A DNA stretch of 64,000 bases, from contig NC_080672.1 of the NCBI RefSeq assembly GCF_030247195.1, positions 392,105,037 to 392,169,036 on the forward strand, in the 5' to 3' direction. A program made the position numbers and the translations under genes. The notes beneath the pieces are model-generated. The model ran no database searches and had not been told where the DNA came from. It worked only from the letters and a program-made list of their open reading frames with translations. Shown in pieces: positions 21,481 through 33,333 of the stretch (positions within the stretch are counted from its first letter, which is position 1; every line of letters starts with the position of its first letter). The stretch is from Topomyia yanbarensis (taxonomy: Eukaryota; Arthropoda; Insecta; Diptera; Culicidae).

Positions 21481-22088
21481 CCTTTACTAGAGTCGCTTGG
21501 TATTTACATTTTTCGATATGGTATTTATGAATGGTAACCGACTGTAAACACTGGCAATTTAGACTGAGAAACATTTTCGAAATATCTATTATCGGTTTCT
21601 TATGGCTAAAATGAGGTAGGACCACGGAAAATATGCAAATTATGAAGATTTTGGTAAGTGCTTTTTCCAGACATTTTAACCTCCACGATCCTCTCTCGCT
21701 CGAAACATCCATATACAACTATCTCTCCCTACACGAAACGTATCCTTTCTCATTCCGACTAACGTGCGCCCGTATGGTGCAAATCAAATGCGATTCTCGT
21801 TAGTGTGAGGAGTTACCTGATTTTTCTTTGACAGCTAAATGACGCTTTTATTCCCCTATGCTGTGATGTAAATTTGTTTCAAAATAACAAGCCGTCGGAT
21901 AATTTAGATCTGTCAAACTACATTTAGAACACGGTGTTCCTAAATGCGATGATTTGGCCCGAAGAGCAAGCACTAAATCATCAATACGACGCAGTGCCGA
22001 AAGTCTTACATAATTAGTTACTTTAAGTACCATAAAGTAAATTAAGTACCGCAAAGATTTAAAAAAGTACGCGTCAAGTTCATTGTAC

Positions 22089-22507
22089 CACAGAGAACAA
22101 ACGTCCATCTACAGCATTCAACTTGTGTAAAATCTCTAACCGTTTCGAAGGTAGTTGGGATATCCAAACCAGGTGCGCTACTGTCATTATGTTTTTTTTT
22201 GTGGCTGAGTACGACAGAATTGACAGCGGTTATTCCTCTACCCAGTCAAACTAGTCCGAAACCGGTTCGGGTTTCCAGCATGAATTTCAGCTCAAATGCA
22301 TCAACCGATAGAGTCGGAATCGGTTGTTTTCTTTGAGCAAGATTCCATGCTGAATCCATTCAGGATTTCGAACCGGTTCCTGAATGGATTTGACGGATAG
22401 TTGGGATAGGTTGGTGTGGCGGCGCTAGTGTTTGTCGTATATTAATTCAAATGTTTAGACACGTTTTTTAAATATTTTTGTTCGATCATGGATGTCTGCT
22501 CTCTGTG
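22089..22507. mobile_element. A element copy
   Basis: Complete family A copy in forward orientation; the flanks do not match each other, so its original context was rearranged. An inverted, broken A segment follows to about 23140. That segment is interrupted at 22620-23100 by AT-rich sequence with CAGTAA-type repeats and ends TTACACACT/AGTGTGTA. Confidence 0.82.
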
Positions 22508-23305
22508 CTCTCCATCTTGAAACCGCTATCAATGCAGTCGAACTCAGCCACTAAAAACAAGACGACAGTAGCGCACCTGGTGTAGTTACCCCAACTACCT
22601 CTGAAATCGTTAGCCGTTACACACTAACCCAGCCCAAACTTGTTCAGTAATTTCTTTTGACGACTTACTCAGTAAAGTGATATTTTTAAGGAGCTGTCAG
22701 CAAATTGTTTAAAAATTTGCGGAATAGTTTTCATTTTTTAGCGATTTTCAGAAATTCTTCGAATAATTTACTGAAACCCGCAATATTTTTCACTGAATTT
22801 ATCAGCTCTTCTGTTTTTTGGCACATAAACCTTATCCAGTAAAATACTGACTGGTTGTTCGGCAAAATTGTACCAACGTTACCGAACCTTGTCAAAAACT
22901 TACAAAACGGGTACAGCAAATCATCTGTCAAGTCGCCATTTTCAGAGGAAACTGCTGACTGACCAGTGTTTTTTTGACGTTTGGTTAGAACGGATTGCGG
23001 AGAGTTCGGTACCAAGTTGTATTACTGAATTGATTACCGAACGGTTTGCTGTTCAAAACATCAGCAAAATTTTACTGTACCCAGTAATTAAAATTAAGTG
23101 TGTAGGAATTTTTACACAAGTTGAATGCTGAAGATGGACGCACAGAGAACAGAAATCCATGATCGAACAAAAATATTTAAAAAACGTGTGTAAACATTTG
23201 AATTAATATACGATAAACACTAGCGCCTTCACACCAACCTATCCCAACTATCCGTCAAATCCATTCAGGAACCGGTTCGAAATCCTGAATGGATTCAGTA
23301 TGGAA

Positions 23306-23874
23306 CCCACTGAGACGTCCAAAAAATTGTTTAAAAATCGATCAACACGGGCCCACAGAGAACAGACGTCCATCTTCAGCATTCAACTTGTGTAAAATCT
23401 CTAACAGTTTCAAAGGTAGTTTGGATATCTAAACCAGGTGCGCTACTGTCGTCATGTTTTTTGTGACTGAGTGCGACAGAACTGACAGCGGTTATTCCTC
23501 TACCCAGTCAAACTAGTCCGGAACCGATTCGGACTTCCAGAATGAATTCCAGCTCAAATGCGTCAACCGATAGAGTCGCAATCGGCTGTTTTCTTTGAGC
23601 TAGATTCCATGCTGAATCCATCCAGGACTTCGAACCGGTTCCGGAATCGATTTGACGGATAGTTGGGATAGGTTGGTGCGGCGGCGCTAGTGTTTTTCGT
23701 ATATTAATTCAAATGTTTACACGTTTTTTAAATATTTTTGTTCGATCGTGGATGTCTGTTCTCGGTGACGGGCCCAACGATGGACGTTTGTTGAACAGTT
23801 ATTTGGACGTTGTCCAAATTGGTCCAGCGAACGTCCTTCATTGGACAATTTTGAAACCAACCGTTCTTAGAGGG
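23306..23874. mobile_element. MITE C copy, itself split by an A element
   Basis: Ends CCCACTGAGACGTCC and CTTAGAGGG, flanked by AA on both sides; other A copies read ATGGAATCTAGC here (empty site). Confidence 0.9.
23354..23767. mobile_element. A element inside C
   Basis: Full A copy with 7-bp duplication ACGGGCC (23347-23353 and 23768-23774), taken from the C sequence ACACGGGCCCAACG. Confidence 0.93.
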
Positions 23875-24239
23875 AATCTTGCTCAAAGAAAACAACCGAT
23901 TCCGACTCTAACGTTTGATGCATTTGAGCTGGAATTCATACTGGAAGCCCGAACCGGTTCCGGACTAGTTTGACTTAGAAAAACTCTAGAAAGAGAACTG
24001 CGGAGACTCCATTTTGGATCGATTGGATTCGCGTATAACTGTCAAAAAACGAATCCAATCGAACATTAGGTTTGTTCCAGTACATGGAAGTTACTTCCTG
24101 TTGCTCCGGAGCAATAAATTCTTGCTCCTTTTCACTCCGGTTTGCCACCACAAGAACACAGAGAACAGACGTCCATCTTCAGCATTCAACTTGTGTAAAA
24201 TCTCTAACGGTTTCGAAGGTAGTTTGGATATCTAAACCA

Positions 24240-24580
24240 CACGCAGAAAAAAGATTTGTAGGTTCAATAAAATTATGCATTAAATTCAATAAATTAAATT
24301 ATTGGTCGGGAGACAATAAAATTATTTATTGAATTCAATAAAATTTATTTATTGTTTCAATAAAAAAAATTATCGTTCCGTTTTTCAATATTTATTTTAT
24401 TGAAATTAAAAGAAAATTATTGATACTAAAAATGTATTTATTGAAAGCGAAAATTTGTTGTTGTTCTAATAAAAAAAATATTTTCAAACCAATAAGTTTG
24501 TTTGTTAAAGTGATAAACAATAAATGATTGGATTCAATAACACATATTTTTGGTTTACATATGCTAAATTTTTCTGCGTG
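24240..24580. mobile_element. AT-rich MITE H
   Basis: 341 bp, ends CACGCAGAAAAA and complement, flanked by CA/CA; uninterrupted A copies read AAACCAGGTGCG. The interior is dominated by CAATAAA and TTTATTG. Confidence 0.9.
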
Positions 24581-24825
24581 CAGGTGCGCTACTGTCGTCA
24601 TGTTTTTTTGTGACTGAGTGCGACAGAACTGACAGCGGTTATTCCTCTACCCAGTCAAACTAGTCCGGAACCGGTTCGGACTTCCAGCATGAATTCCAGC
24701 TCAAATGCGTCAACCGATAGAGTCGGAATCGGTTGTTTTCTTTGAGCTAGATTCCATGCTGAATCCATCCAGGACTTCGAACCGGTTCCGGAATCGATTT
24801 GACGGATACCCGGTCAGCGTGGCAA

Positions 24826-24973
24826 CCCTCTAAGAACGGTTGGTTTCAAAATCGTCCAATAAAGGACGTTCGTTGGACCAATTTGTACAACGTCCAAATA
24901 ACCGTTCAACAAACGTCCATCGTTGGACCCGTGTTGAACGGTTTTGCAACAATTTTTTGGACGTCTTTGTGGG
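24826..24973. mobile_element. MITE C in F (first)
   Basis: 148 bp with AA/AA flanks; the F copy at 58937 reads GTGGCAAGCAGAAAG, the empty site. Confidence 0.94.
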
Positions 24974-25275
24974 AAGCAGAAAGTTAGCAAAAGTTGAGCA
25001 AAGCGAAATTGATGCTGGCAGAGTTTCTGCGAGCATTTTGCGCGATTTGTGCGAGAATACTGGCAACGAGTTCGCTCAAATGCAACAACCGTTTCTGACA
25101 GAAGCGGTTAAACCAACCGATGCTGCTCACTTTTATCCAGAATCGAGCCAGAAATATACGGTCAAGATTTCTGCACGCTTCCTGTCACATCTTTGTCAGA
25201 TTTTTTGCTCGATTCGCGCTAATTTCTACCAGGTAGGAATTGCCAGGATCTATGCACAGTTTATGTCCGAGTTAT

Positions 25276-25423
25276 CCCACTGAGAAGTCTAAAAAATTGT
25301 TTCAAAATCGTTCAACACGGGTCCAACGATGGACGTTCGTTGAACGGTTATTTGGACGTTGTCCAAATTGGTCCAACGAACGTCCTTCATTGGACAATTT
25401 TGAAACCAACCGTTCTTAGAGGG
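25276..25423. mobile_element. MITE C in F (second)
   Basis: 148 bp, opposite orientation to the first, with AT/AT flanks; other F copies read GAGTTATGCCAGGG. Confidence 0.94.
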
Positions 25424-26005
25424 ATGCCAGGGTTTAGCTCGGTTCCTGTCAAAATTTGCCAGAAAACGCGAGCGAAACCGAGTTCGCCCTAGCTCAACTA
25501 ACCCGATAGGATACGCGCAGAAATCTGACAGGGCTGCCAAACCAAGACTTACAGAAATCTAGCAGAGCGGTCTCTGCCAGAAAATTTGCTCACTGGGTAG
25601 TTGGGATAGGTTGGTGCGGCGGCGCTAGTGTTTTTCGTATATTAATTCAAATGTTTACACACGTTTTTTAAATATTTTTGTTCGATCGTGGATGTCTGTT
25701 CTCTGTGACAAGAAGAAAAAAGAGAAGAAGATAGAACAGGAACGATTTTCTCCCTGTTTGCTCCGGAGTACTTCCAGTTTCTCCTGGTACTGGAACAAAC
25801 CTATTGCCTATCCTTATAACATTGGACGTGTTGCCATACAATGCCGGGGCATACGTTGCCAAAAATGCTGTTTTTCTCTCCGCAGTTCTCTTACTAGAGT
25901 TTTTCTAGTTTGACTGGGTAGAGGAATAACGTTGTCAATTCTGTCGTATTCAGCCACAAAAAAACATAATGATAGTAGCGCACCTGGTTTGGATATCCCA
26001 ACTAC

Positions 26006-26420
26006 CACAGAGAACAGACATCCACGATCGAACAAAAATATTTAAAAAACGTGTGTAAACATTTGAATTAATATACGAAAAACACTAGCGCCGCCGCACC
26101 AACCTATCCCAACTATCCGTCAAATCGATTCCGGAACCGGTTCGAAGTCCTGGATGGATTCAGCATGGAATCTAGCTCAAAGAAAACAACCGATTCCGAC
26201 TCTATCGGTTGACGCATTTGAGCTGGAATTCATGCTGGAAGTCCGAATCGGTTCCGGACTAGTTTGACTGGGTAGAGGAATAACCGCTGTCAGTTCTGTC
26301 GCACTCAGTCACAAAAAAACATGACGACAGTAGCGCACCTGGTTTAGATATCCAAACTACCTTCGAAACCGTTAGATTTTACACAAGTTGAAAGCTGAAG
26401 ATGGACGTCTGTTCTCTGTG
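26006..26420. mobile_element. A element copy, inverted
   Basis: Complete from CACAGAGAACAGACATCC to GTCTGTTCTCTGTG. The flanks CAACTAC and CTTCAAA do not match, so one side was rearranged after insertion. Confidence 0.85.
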
Positions 26421-26435
26421 CTTCAAATAACATAT

Positions 26436-29400
26436 TTCGACATAGATCTTTCATTAGGGCTTAAATCGCAAATGTAAACAAACTGCGTTTTCGCTATTAT
26501 GACATTATGCGACAAAAATACTACAAGATTGAGGTGAAAACTAGTTAAAATGGTTTTTAGTTCGATTTATAATTAAAGAAAACAAAACGGCGAAACATGC
26601 ATTTTCTTCGAGATTTCGACTTAGGCCCTTCTTCTCATATGGAATATAAAGGCTAAACTTACATTTTTTGACAGAACCGGGCGTACGGTTATTATTCACA
26701 AAATTATTCTTTAAACGGCGGTTCTATTATATAAATGACAAGCAATATCTACTAGGATCATGTCTACTCGATAGTTGTTGCACATAAACATTCGAATATT
26801 TCGATATTTTCATGAAATTCGAAGAAAAGATGCACGCGCCCTATCATTTACATTGGGTTTCTATGCGCCCATTTGCTGAACCCTATTAAAAAGTATACTG
26901 TCAAGCTCGCCCATTTACCCAGCCCTACCCAGCAAGACAGTCAGTTTAGCCCTTTTACCGCGCCCTTCTGAAAATTATTTTTGCACTATTTCAGCCAAGA
27001 ATAGAACCTCTGGGAACTGCTCCCATGTCGTAAGAGGCGACTAACAACATGCTAGGAGTTCCTAGGTCGAGGTATTGCTCCGTACCGAAGACTTAAGGAG
27101 TTCCTAGGTCGAGGTATTGCTCCGTACTTAACCTGGACGGACCTTAAGGTTTTACATCATAACCTTTATCCATTCTGTATTTAGTGAATCACTGACATAT
27201 AGCCACCTTTTCTGATTCGCTATTCTCGATTGTGTTCCTACGTTTTAAGTTTCTTCTGGCGGTTGTATAATAGCCATAAAGGACGAGATCTAATTCTACA
27301 CTAAGTAACAGCATATATTAATATACCGGCTTTTCCACGCCAAGGTTTAACTTCCCGTTTTTAAAAAAAAGTAAACTTTCATGTAGGAAATTTAGTGAAT
27401 TGGCCTAAGATGGAGCTGTCGAATTGCACAAAAAGTTTTTTATGTGGCAAGCGATCTGTAGATCTGTTAAATTTTGCATTATATTTTTATTAAATCTGGA
27501 ACCGTCCACCGACAAATCTATATTTACGAATACCTCCAAAAGTGACTTCTTGAGGTCTCATGAAGGCCTGACACTAGCTTTATAATACTTTTACTTTCGT
27601 AAACAGTGATAAATATCTCAACATTCCAGAACTTCACTTTGTCAGAAATTGTAGGGCCATCGGAAGCTAAATTTGGGTGTTAGTTGATGTGATGGCACGG
27701 TAAGGGAACACGTGTCTGCCGGTCGGCAAACTTTTCTTTGGACTGAGCAAACTAATTTATATGTTTGTTTATGGTTTGTTTTACCAACGGGGGGGGGAAC
27801 TGATCCAAAGAGCATTCAATGTGCTTAGGGAAAACACATGGCCTTATTTGAGTGGAATAATGACTTCAATCATGTATAAAGTTTGAGAATTGACAATTCG
27901 CGAGAGGGATCGTCATGATCGTTATGTCAGCACGAATAATAAGTGTTTTGCTGTCATGTTCATTGGTTAGCTTTCAATTATGCCTTTACGCGAGTCTAAG
28001 TCTATTGATGGCATTTGGTCCTTAGACCGGCGACGACTGGGTGCTATCAACCTTCTGCCAATAGTAGCAGAATGAGAGGGTGCGAACAGATCTAGCAGAG
28101 AAAACAATACCGTAAAAATGAATAGTTGTTGGGAAATCAGCTCCAATAAGACTTTAATTTGATTAGTATCGATGATCGCGGGTCAATACGTACTGAAAAT
28201 TCGCCGCGTCTGTTTTAATGAATCTAATTTCAAGTTCCGATATTGGTAACAAGCCCGTGCATCAGGTTAACGATCCTCTGTATTTCCCTATAATGTTCGA
28301 TATAATCGTTCGTATACGTGTATTTCACAAACAATCCGATATGGAAAATAGGATACTTTCGTTGATTTATAACATCTTGAGCTATCATAACTCTTTGTCT
28401 GTATAACATGTTATCACTCGGTAGTTTGCAACCCAAAAAAATATATCGTGGAGAAGGTATAGCGAAATTAGTCTAAATAATGCCGCAATAAATAGTGATC
28501 CGGCCCATTACGCAGATAAGATTAGCTTTTCTAGGCAATACTCCCACGATCGGCTGTGTGGAGTTGAAATTGCTTTTGTTTAGAAAACATAGGATACTCC
28601 CGGTAGCCGGTTACCCAGAGTTTAAAAAGAACCAAAATCTAAACAGGATCTTCTTTTTCGAGCGATCGTGTTCTCGAAAACTTACTAAACTACTACCTAA
28701 TAAACTATGTACAGGTCACATCGCTTGCATGGAACGAATCCTAGAACACCAACTTCGCGACACCTATGAAAGAGTCTGATGAACCTTCTATATAAGATTC
28801 CTCATTTTATTCAAACGATCGCTGGGTAAAATCAGCACCGACACTATAGAAACCACGAAAAAATACGTCGCGTGATTGAATATTATTAAGAAATATAAGC
28901 TATCCGGAGTTCAAGTTGCTTATTTTGCTAATCGTATTAATACAACAAATGATAAATTTCCCAAATTCTCGGCAGCCGGCTGCCCAGAGCAATTATTACC
29001 TGATAACGCTATTGGCACACTTACTAACAACTCTCCCATTCCCGTGATACATGTGGGGATGCAGAGGATTCCTCGGTCTCTAGTAGCAACATGTATCGGA
29101 CTAACATTCCTTCCTTTCCCAGAAGATCTGCATTCGGACGTGGCCGGCGTCGGTATTGATCAGCATGCAGGGATCAGAATAGATTGTACAATGTGGTACA
29201 TCATGTTATTCCCAAGCATGTTGTTCCAATGAACATTTTGCAACCTAATTTGGTTCTGGTCAATAACGGAGTAGCAACTACGGGCGATCTCTTATGCTTA
29301 TGCTTATGCTTATGCTTTACCGCGCCCTTCTGAAAATTATGTACACCGTTTAGCCCTTCCGCAAATGGTGGTTGCTGAAGGGCGAAATCACGACTGGGAT

Positions 29401-29650
29401 GCAAATTGGGCGTAAGCATTTTTTTAGTTTCTACCCACTAAAAGCACATAGGAATTAAATTCTTTGTTATATTGTCATAAGGTTTAACCAAAGATGCTCC
29501 CGGAAAAACATGGTCATAAAGTAATTTATACCTACAATAAAAACTACATTTAGAAAAGCATCGCCGTATATTGAAACTGATTGTTCTCCATTTGAGTTCA
29601 TTGCGACTTTGGCCCTATTGAAGGATCTGTGTCGATTTATAAGTATTAGC
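26436..29650. repeat. Repeat J, inverted copy, split by a 2.3-kb insertion
   Basis: The outer parts (26436-26978 and 29316-29650) are the reverse complement of 7726-8362 and neighbouring sequence. Confidence 0.8.
26979..29315 (+). mobile_element. Non-LTR-type insertion, 2,337 bp, no coding frame
   Basis: Flanked by a perfect 25-bp duplication starting TTTACCGCGCCC (26954-26978 and 29316-29340); the uninterrupted J copy confirms the empty site. The right end is a simple repeat, about four TTATGC units, which suits the 3' end of a LINE-type retrotransposon made by target-primed reverse transcription. A 31-bp stretch with CCTAGGTCGAGGTATTGCTC is duplicated near 27057 and 27098. Short frames show no reverse transcriptase, endonuclease or zinc-knuckle motifs, so it is either a heavily decayed or a non-autonomous element. 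Confidence 0.78.
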
Positions 29651-30824
29651 TGGAATCAAATAGAAATGGGAATCAAAGCGATCGCTCGACATTTATCGCT
29701 TTTTAGTACCCAATGAGTTAAAGGTGATAATTATGCCCTCATGCATTCCTTCTGAAACTAGTCAGGGTATCAATATATGGTTGATTGGATTATTACCAAA
29801 ATAAACACATTGTAACGGTTTTGTAGGTTTAGCTTGGTATAGAACTTCACTTCCTCGGTTAATCGCAAAAAATACACAAGCACCAGCCACTCTCGCTGTG
29901 GAGGATAGGCAGAACGAGCATTGCCCTCCAACACAGCTAACAGGAAGAGCAGAGAAGCAGGATATCAGAACTGCCTGAGAATCACACTGCGGTGTCTTCC
30001 AGGATTCTTTGTAGGGAGCGAAGAATCCAGTTTTTCGCCCCAGTTGCTAGGGAGATCCCCGCAAAGAAGCAAAGCTCACCTACGTACCAAATATCTAAGA
30101 ACCGGTAAAAGAGCAGCAAACGTTAACTTGAGAAGAAATCGTTAACTTTTGATCCGTTAGAAGTGATGTAAAATAATAATTTTAAGTCAAACGGCGGGAT
30201 ATTTTTTTCAAAAATGATGGGCAAGATATTTTTGTATTTTTTTTTTTTTTCAAAAGAATTCCGAAATATTTTTTTGCCATCTTGAAACAAAGGGTTTGTC
30301 GAGCAAATAACTCTCAACTCTAGAGGTGATAATAGGACTACTTACACTTTTCAAACATTTTGTGAAAAATAGTTTAAATTAATGTAAAACACGGAGGTCC
30401 GGAAATCGCCCTCAAAAACCGGAGTCTCCGGGTCAAACTAGGAGGGGTAGCAACCCTACCGGCATATACCACATTGTGTCCAAACTTGTTCACTGAGTTC
30501 TTGGTTTTGGTTCATTTTTTGCTGCTCCGGGCACGGAGGCTTTCTAGTTCAGCATAACCGATTACAATTAAAATTGGTTGTGTTACTGGAGCCGGATACT
30601 AATTAGAACCAGCCGGCTGTACTTTCTCGTGGTACAAATCTGATATACTTAGGAAGATAATGGATTATTCTGAATATCGAACGACAAACGTCAGACGTGG
30701 TCAACGCGTATATAATTCATTTATTATTTCATTTAACGAAATATTCGAAGACAATGCAAACTTCTACCCATAATTATTTCAAAGTAAGAGCATGCGCCAA
30801 AATTGATATCGCGGACAGCATGTA
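29651..30824. other. Intergenic stretch, no gene supported
   Basis: Contains poly-T tracts (about 30236-30250), a transposon end (about 30440-30470, GGGTAGCAACCCTACC) and an eroded B-type palindrome at about 30540-30620. Short frames here lack recognisable features. Confidence 0.45.
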
Positions 30825-30910
30825 GGGCCCTATTCTCAGTCACGTCACTTGGTGACTAGAAGGAAATTTTCTTCTAGTCACTAGGTGACGTGACTGTGAG
30901 AATAGGGCCC
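30825..30910. repeat. Near-perfect 86-bp hairpin
   Basis: GGGCCCTATTCTCAGTCACG and its complement face each other with almost no loop; the arms differ at only a couple of positions. Probably a minimal foldback MITE. The adjoining TA on the left and ATA on the right allow, but do not prove, a TA duplication. Confidence 0.8.
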
Positions 30911-31026
30911 ATAATGACATCAGTATGATAATGACGTAGTCACTACCAAGCATCGAAGGTACTTAGAAGCACAGAGGCAGTAATCGTTTTAGCACATGCT
31001 AGAACCTTTCTATGTAGAGTTTCCTC

Positions 31027-33333
31027 CTATCCTTTCTTTGTTTGAATCATTGCGACCGCCATTCGACTGCTTGGATTTACCTTTCCTCCGGCAAGTAGTA
31101 CTACCAGCATTCCGTTCACCGAGATGGCTGCGTATAATTTTCGAATCCAACCATCAATTTCTTCGAATTTTGCTCGCTTCATATCAGCATCAATCAAATT
31201 TTCCCTTTTCAATTGAATGCAGGCCAAATTGAAATCATAGTTCAAACACTTCTCCACAGTATGATCTATCACTGCCTCTTCGCTTTTAAGCTTGTTGAAG
31301 CTCAACATCTTCTTGACTTCTGAATTCGCTTTGATCGCATCACCGAAGTAGTTTTCAAAACTATCCAAATTATTCGCGTTAGTTACGATTGTCGATTTCT
31401 TGTTCTTTTTCTTTGTGTGTTCAAACAGAGAACCAGTTATGTCCGTACCATTAACATCGGTACCAATCCGCTGTATTTCCTCTTTTGTTGCAATTCCCCC
31501 TCGGCTCAATTTCTTGTGATAGTTTCTTCGATCCTGAAGACATTGATCTCCGAAATAAATATTTTTGGTCAGTTTCAATTTGACCAGCTCTAGTGCGGCA
31601 GAACAATCTTCGATCGAGTTGTGCCCTTTGGAGGAACACTGAATATCTCGCTGAAGGAATTTTTTGGCTAAAACCTTTAGTTTTGACTTGGTTCCTGGTG
31701 TTCCCGTCATGTTGAACAGAATACTAGTGTCGATCACGTACGGATGCATTATTTTCATTGCGTTAAAATCAAAGTTCAACGATTGGCCTACCAGGATAGC
31801 ATCCGGGGGCAGCTTGTTTTTCAAGTCCTTGTGTACATCTTCTAACGTTTTTGAAACGTTTTTCATAATTTCGGGCGTGATGCCGGAGAACTGAGTCAGA
31901 TAGTCAACGATTTTGTTGCTCGGTCGAACAAGTGTCTCGTAAAACTCATTACCCTGTTCATCGATGATCGACACGCGGGTCAACTCGGAAGCCCCGATAC
32001 TCGTTTTACACATTTCGCAATCCAGGCCAAACATAGGGGACCTTGGTGTGACCGGATCATAATGATCGTTGGTGGTAATGTATCCGGCATAACGGTGCTG
32101 CAGACTTCCTGTGGGATGAATGAGGAAATAAAACTTTTTTAAACGTGTTAATTGGCGTTTCGTACTATACATATAACCATCCATCAATTGAACGATAAAA
32201 ACTAAAGTTATTACCAATTGCATGGCAAGTTGAAGTATCACACAAGTCTTCGGATGTGCTTGTCTCTTGTTTATTAAGTTCAACAAACACTTTCAGGCTA
32301 TTTAACATAATCATGCACGCTTATGACACTCCCGAGAAGCGTGCATACCTTGTGAGATAGTCCAATTTAGTGTGAAATGGGTAATACATCCCCACACTTT
32401 ACCAAGAAGTTGTCAAAAATGAAATATCCAAAGTAAACTGAGTTGCTTACCAGTCAGTGGCAGTGGATAATCCTCGTTGACCATCTGTATCGGCGATAGC
32501 AGCATTTGCGTTCGTGGGAAGTTATCCCCCGGCGCCAAATCCATATTAGAGTAGTCCAGTTCACCTTGATTCGTCTCGTCGCCCCCGGAATCGATGTTAC
32601 TGAAAATGCTTTTTCTAATCAACAGGTGGTCTTTACAAGCCAGCATTGCCGCTTCGAGTGAACCGTATTCTGCCACAAGAATGTCTTTGTGGGTATCACT
32701 CAACGGTACGCACGCTAGCTCTTCGACCAGTCTATCGCTCGGGCATACGACCTGCAGTATGTTATGGAAAATTTTCTTGCACTCTTTCAAATCTTGTTCG
32801 TGGATAGTGAAATCATCCGACGTTAAGCCTTCCACCACAAGAACAGTAGTATGAGTTAATTTTGCCGATTTTTCCAAAACCGCCCAACGACTGGGATTCA
32901 TCGGTGAATCCGTTCTCAACAAGGCATGCATCAACAAAGCCTGAATGTCATCCAACAGCAGCGGAACACGATCCTCTGCGATTGTCTTCATCAGTGCTTC
33001 TTCGCCAACCTCTTTAAGGCGTAGTTTAGGAATATTTCTCATTCTATCGCGTTTTTGTTTAATTTCCGTCTTTAATGCACAGTATGTTGCGCCGGTAAGC
33101 TTTTGCTTCTTCTGTTCTGGCTGCTGGGATTCGGGTTCACTGTTTTGGTTCAATTCCAGGACCGTTTCTCGGTCAACAGTAAAGGAAACTTTTCCGAGGT
33201 CTTGTTCGTTCAGTTGCATTACCTCGGCTAATGCAAGTATTTTCCGCTTCTTCCTCTCCAGACGCTGCTCACGCTTACTGTTACTGCCGCAACTGGAGGA
33301 AGAAAGCAGTCCACAGCCGGACGCCCCTTTCAT
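31027..33333 (-). CDS. Rexo5: RNA exonuclease 5 (REXO5-type, DEDDh family)
   Basis: Two exons: 33333-32451 and 32108-31027, giving 654 residues. The donor GTAAGC and acceptor (pyrimidine tract, then CAG) keep frame as ...PLPLTG-SLQHRYAGY. The exonuclease domain begins at about residue 320 with GLDCEMC (catalytic D and E), followed by GQSLNFDFNAM (second D) and HNSIEDCSAALEL (catalytic H and D): a complete DEDDh set. The domain order of a long lysine-rich N-terminal region then exonuclease fits REXO5/Rexo5, a nucleolar 3'-5' enzyme trimming snoRNA and 5S rRNA precursors in flies. Start: the ATG at 33333 follows an acceptor-like TTTTTGTTCAG, suggesting a 5' UTR intron. An upstream in-frame ATG (33438) adds an unlikely hydrophobic leader. 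Confidence 0.9.

Larger units (their letters stand above)
24809..25597. mobile_element. F element inside A, carrying two C elements
   Basis: Ends CCCGGTCAGCGTGGCAAGC and CCCAGTGAGCAAATTTTC (complement), flanked by TA/TA; intact A copies read GACGGATAGTTGGG. The interior recurs at 58937-59760, 43404-44060 and 48135-51210. There is no frame with family features. Confidence 0.9.
24157..25707. mobile_element. A element hosting H and F
   Basis: CACAGAG...CTCTGTG ends with 7-bp duplication ACAAGAA (24150-24156 and 25708-25714). It carries two independent later insertions, H and F. Confidence 0.92.
24068..25802. mobile_element. G element hosting an A element
   Basis: AGGTTTGTTCCAGTAC ends with 3-bp duplication ATT. 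The D copy at 47.6 kb reads, in complement, CGAACATTGCC (empty site). This is the copy that defines the normal interior of G without histone sequence. Confidence 0.9.
23976..25907. mobile_element. D element (hAT-like) hosting G
   Basis: Ends TAGAAAAACTCTAG and its complement with a perfect 8-bp duplication GTTTGACT (23968-23975 and 25908-25915). Without G it is a short MITE; another copy spans 47569-48134. Confidence 0.9.
23141..26005. mobile_element. Outermost A element of a multi-level nest
   Basis: The segments 23141-23305, 23875-23975 and 25916-26005 read in order as one inverted family A element once the inserted blocks C (23306-23874) and D (23976-25907) are removed. The right end is lost at the junction with the next A copy (26006). 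Confidence 0.82.

Noticed and set aside
28876..29232. Possible small gene in the 2.3-kb insertion
   Set aside because: No ATG-anchored frame with recognisable motifs or splice structure; it lies inside a retro-insertion with a 25-bp duplication.
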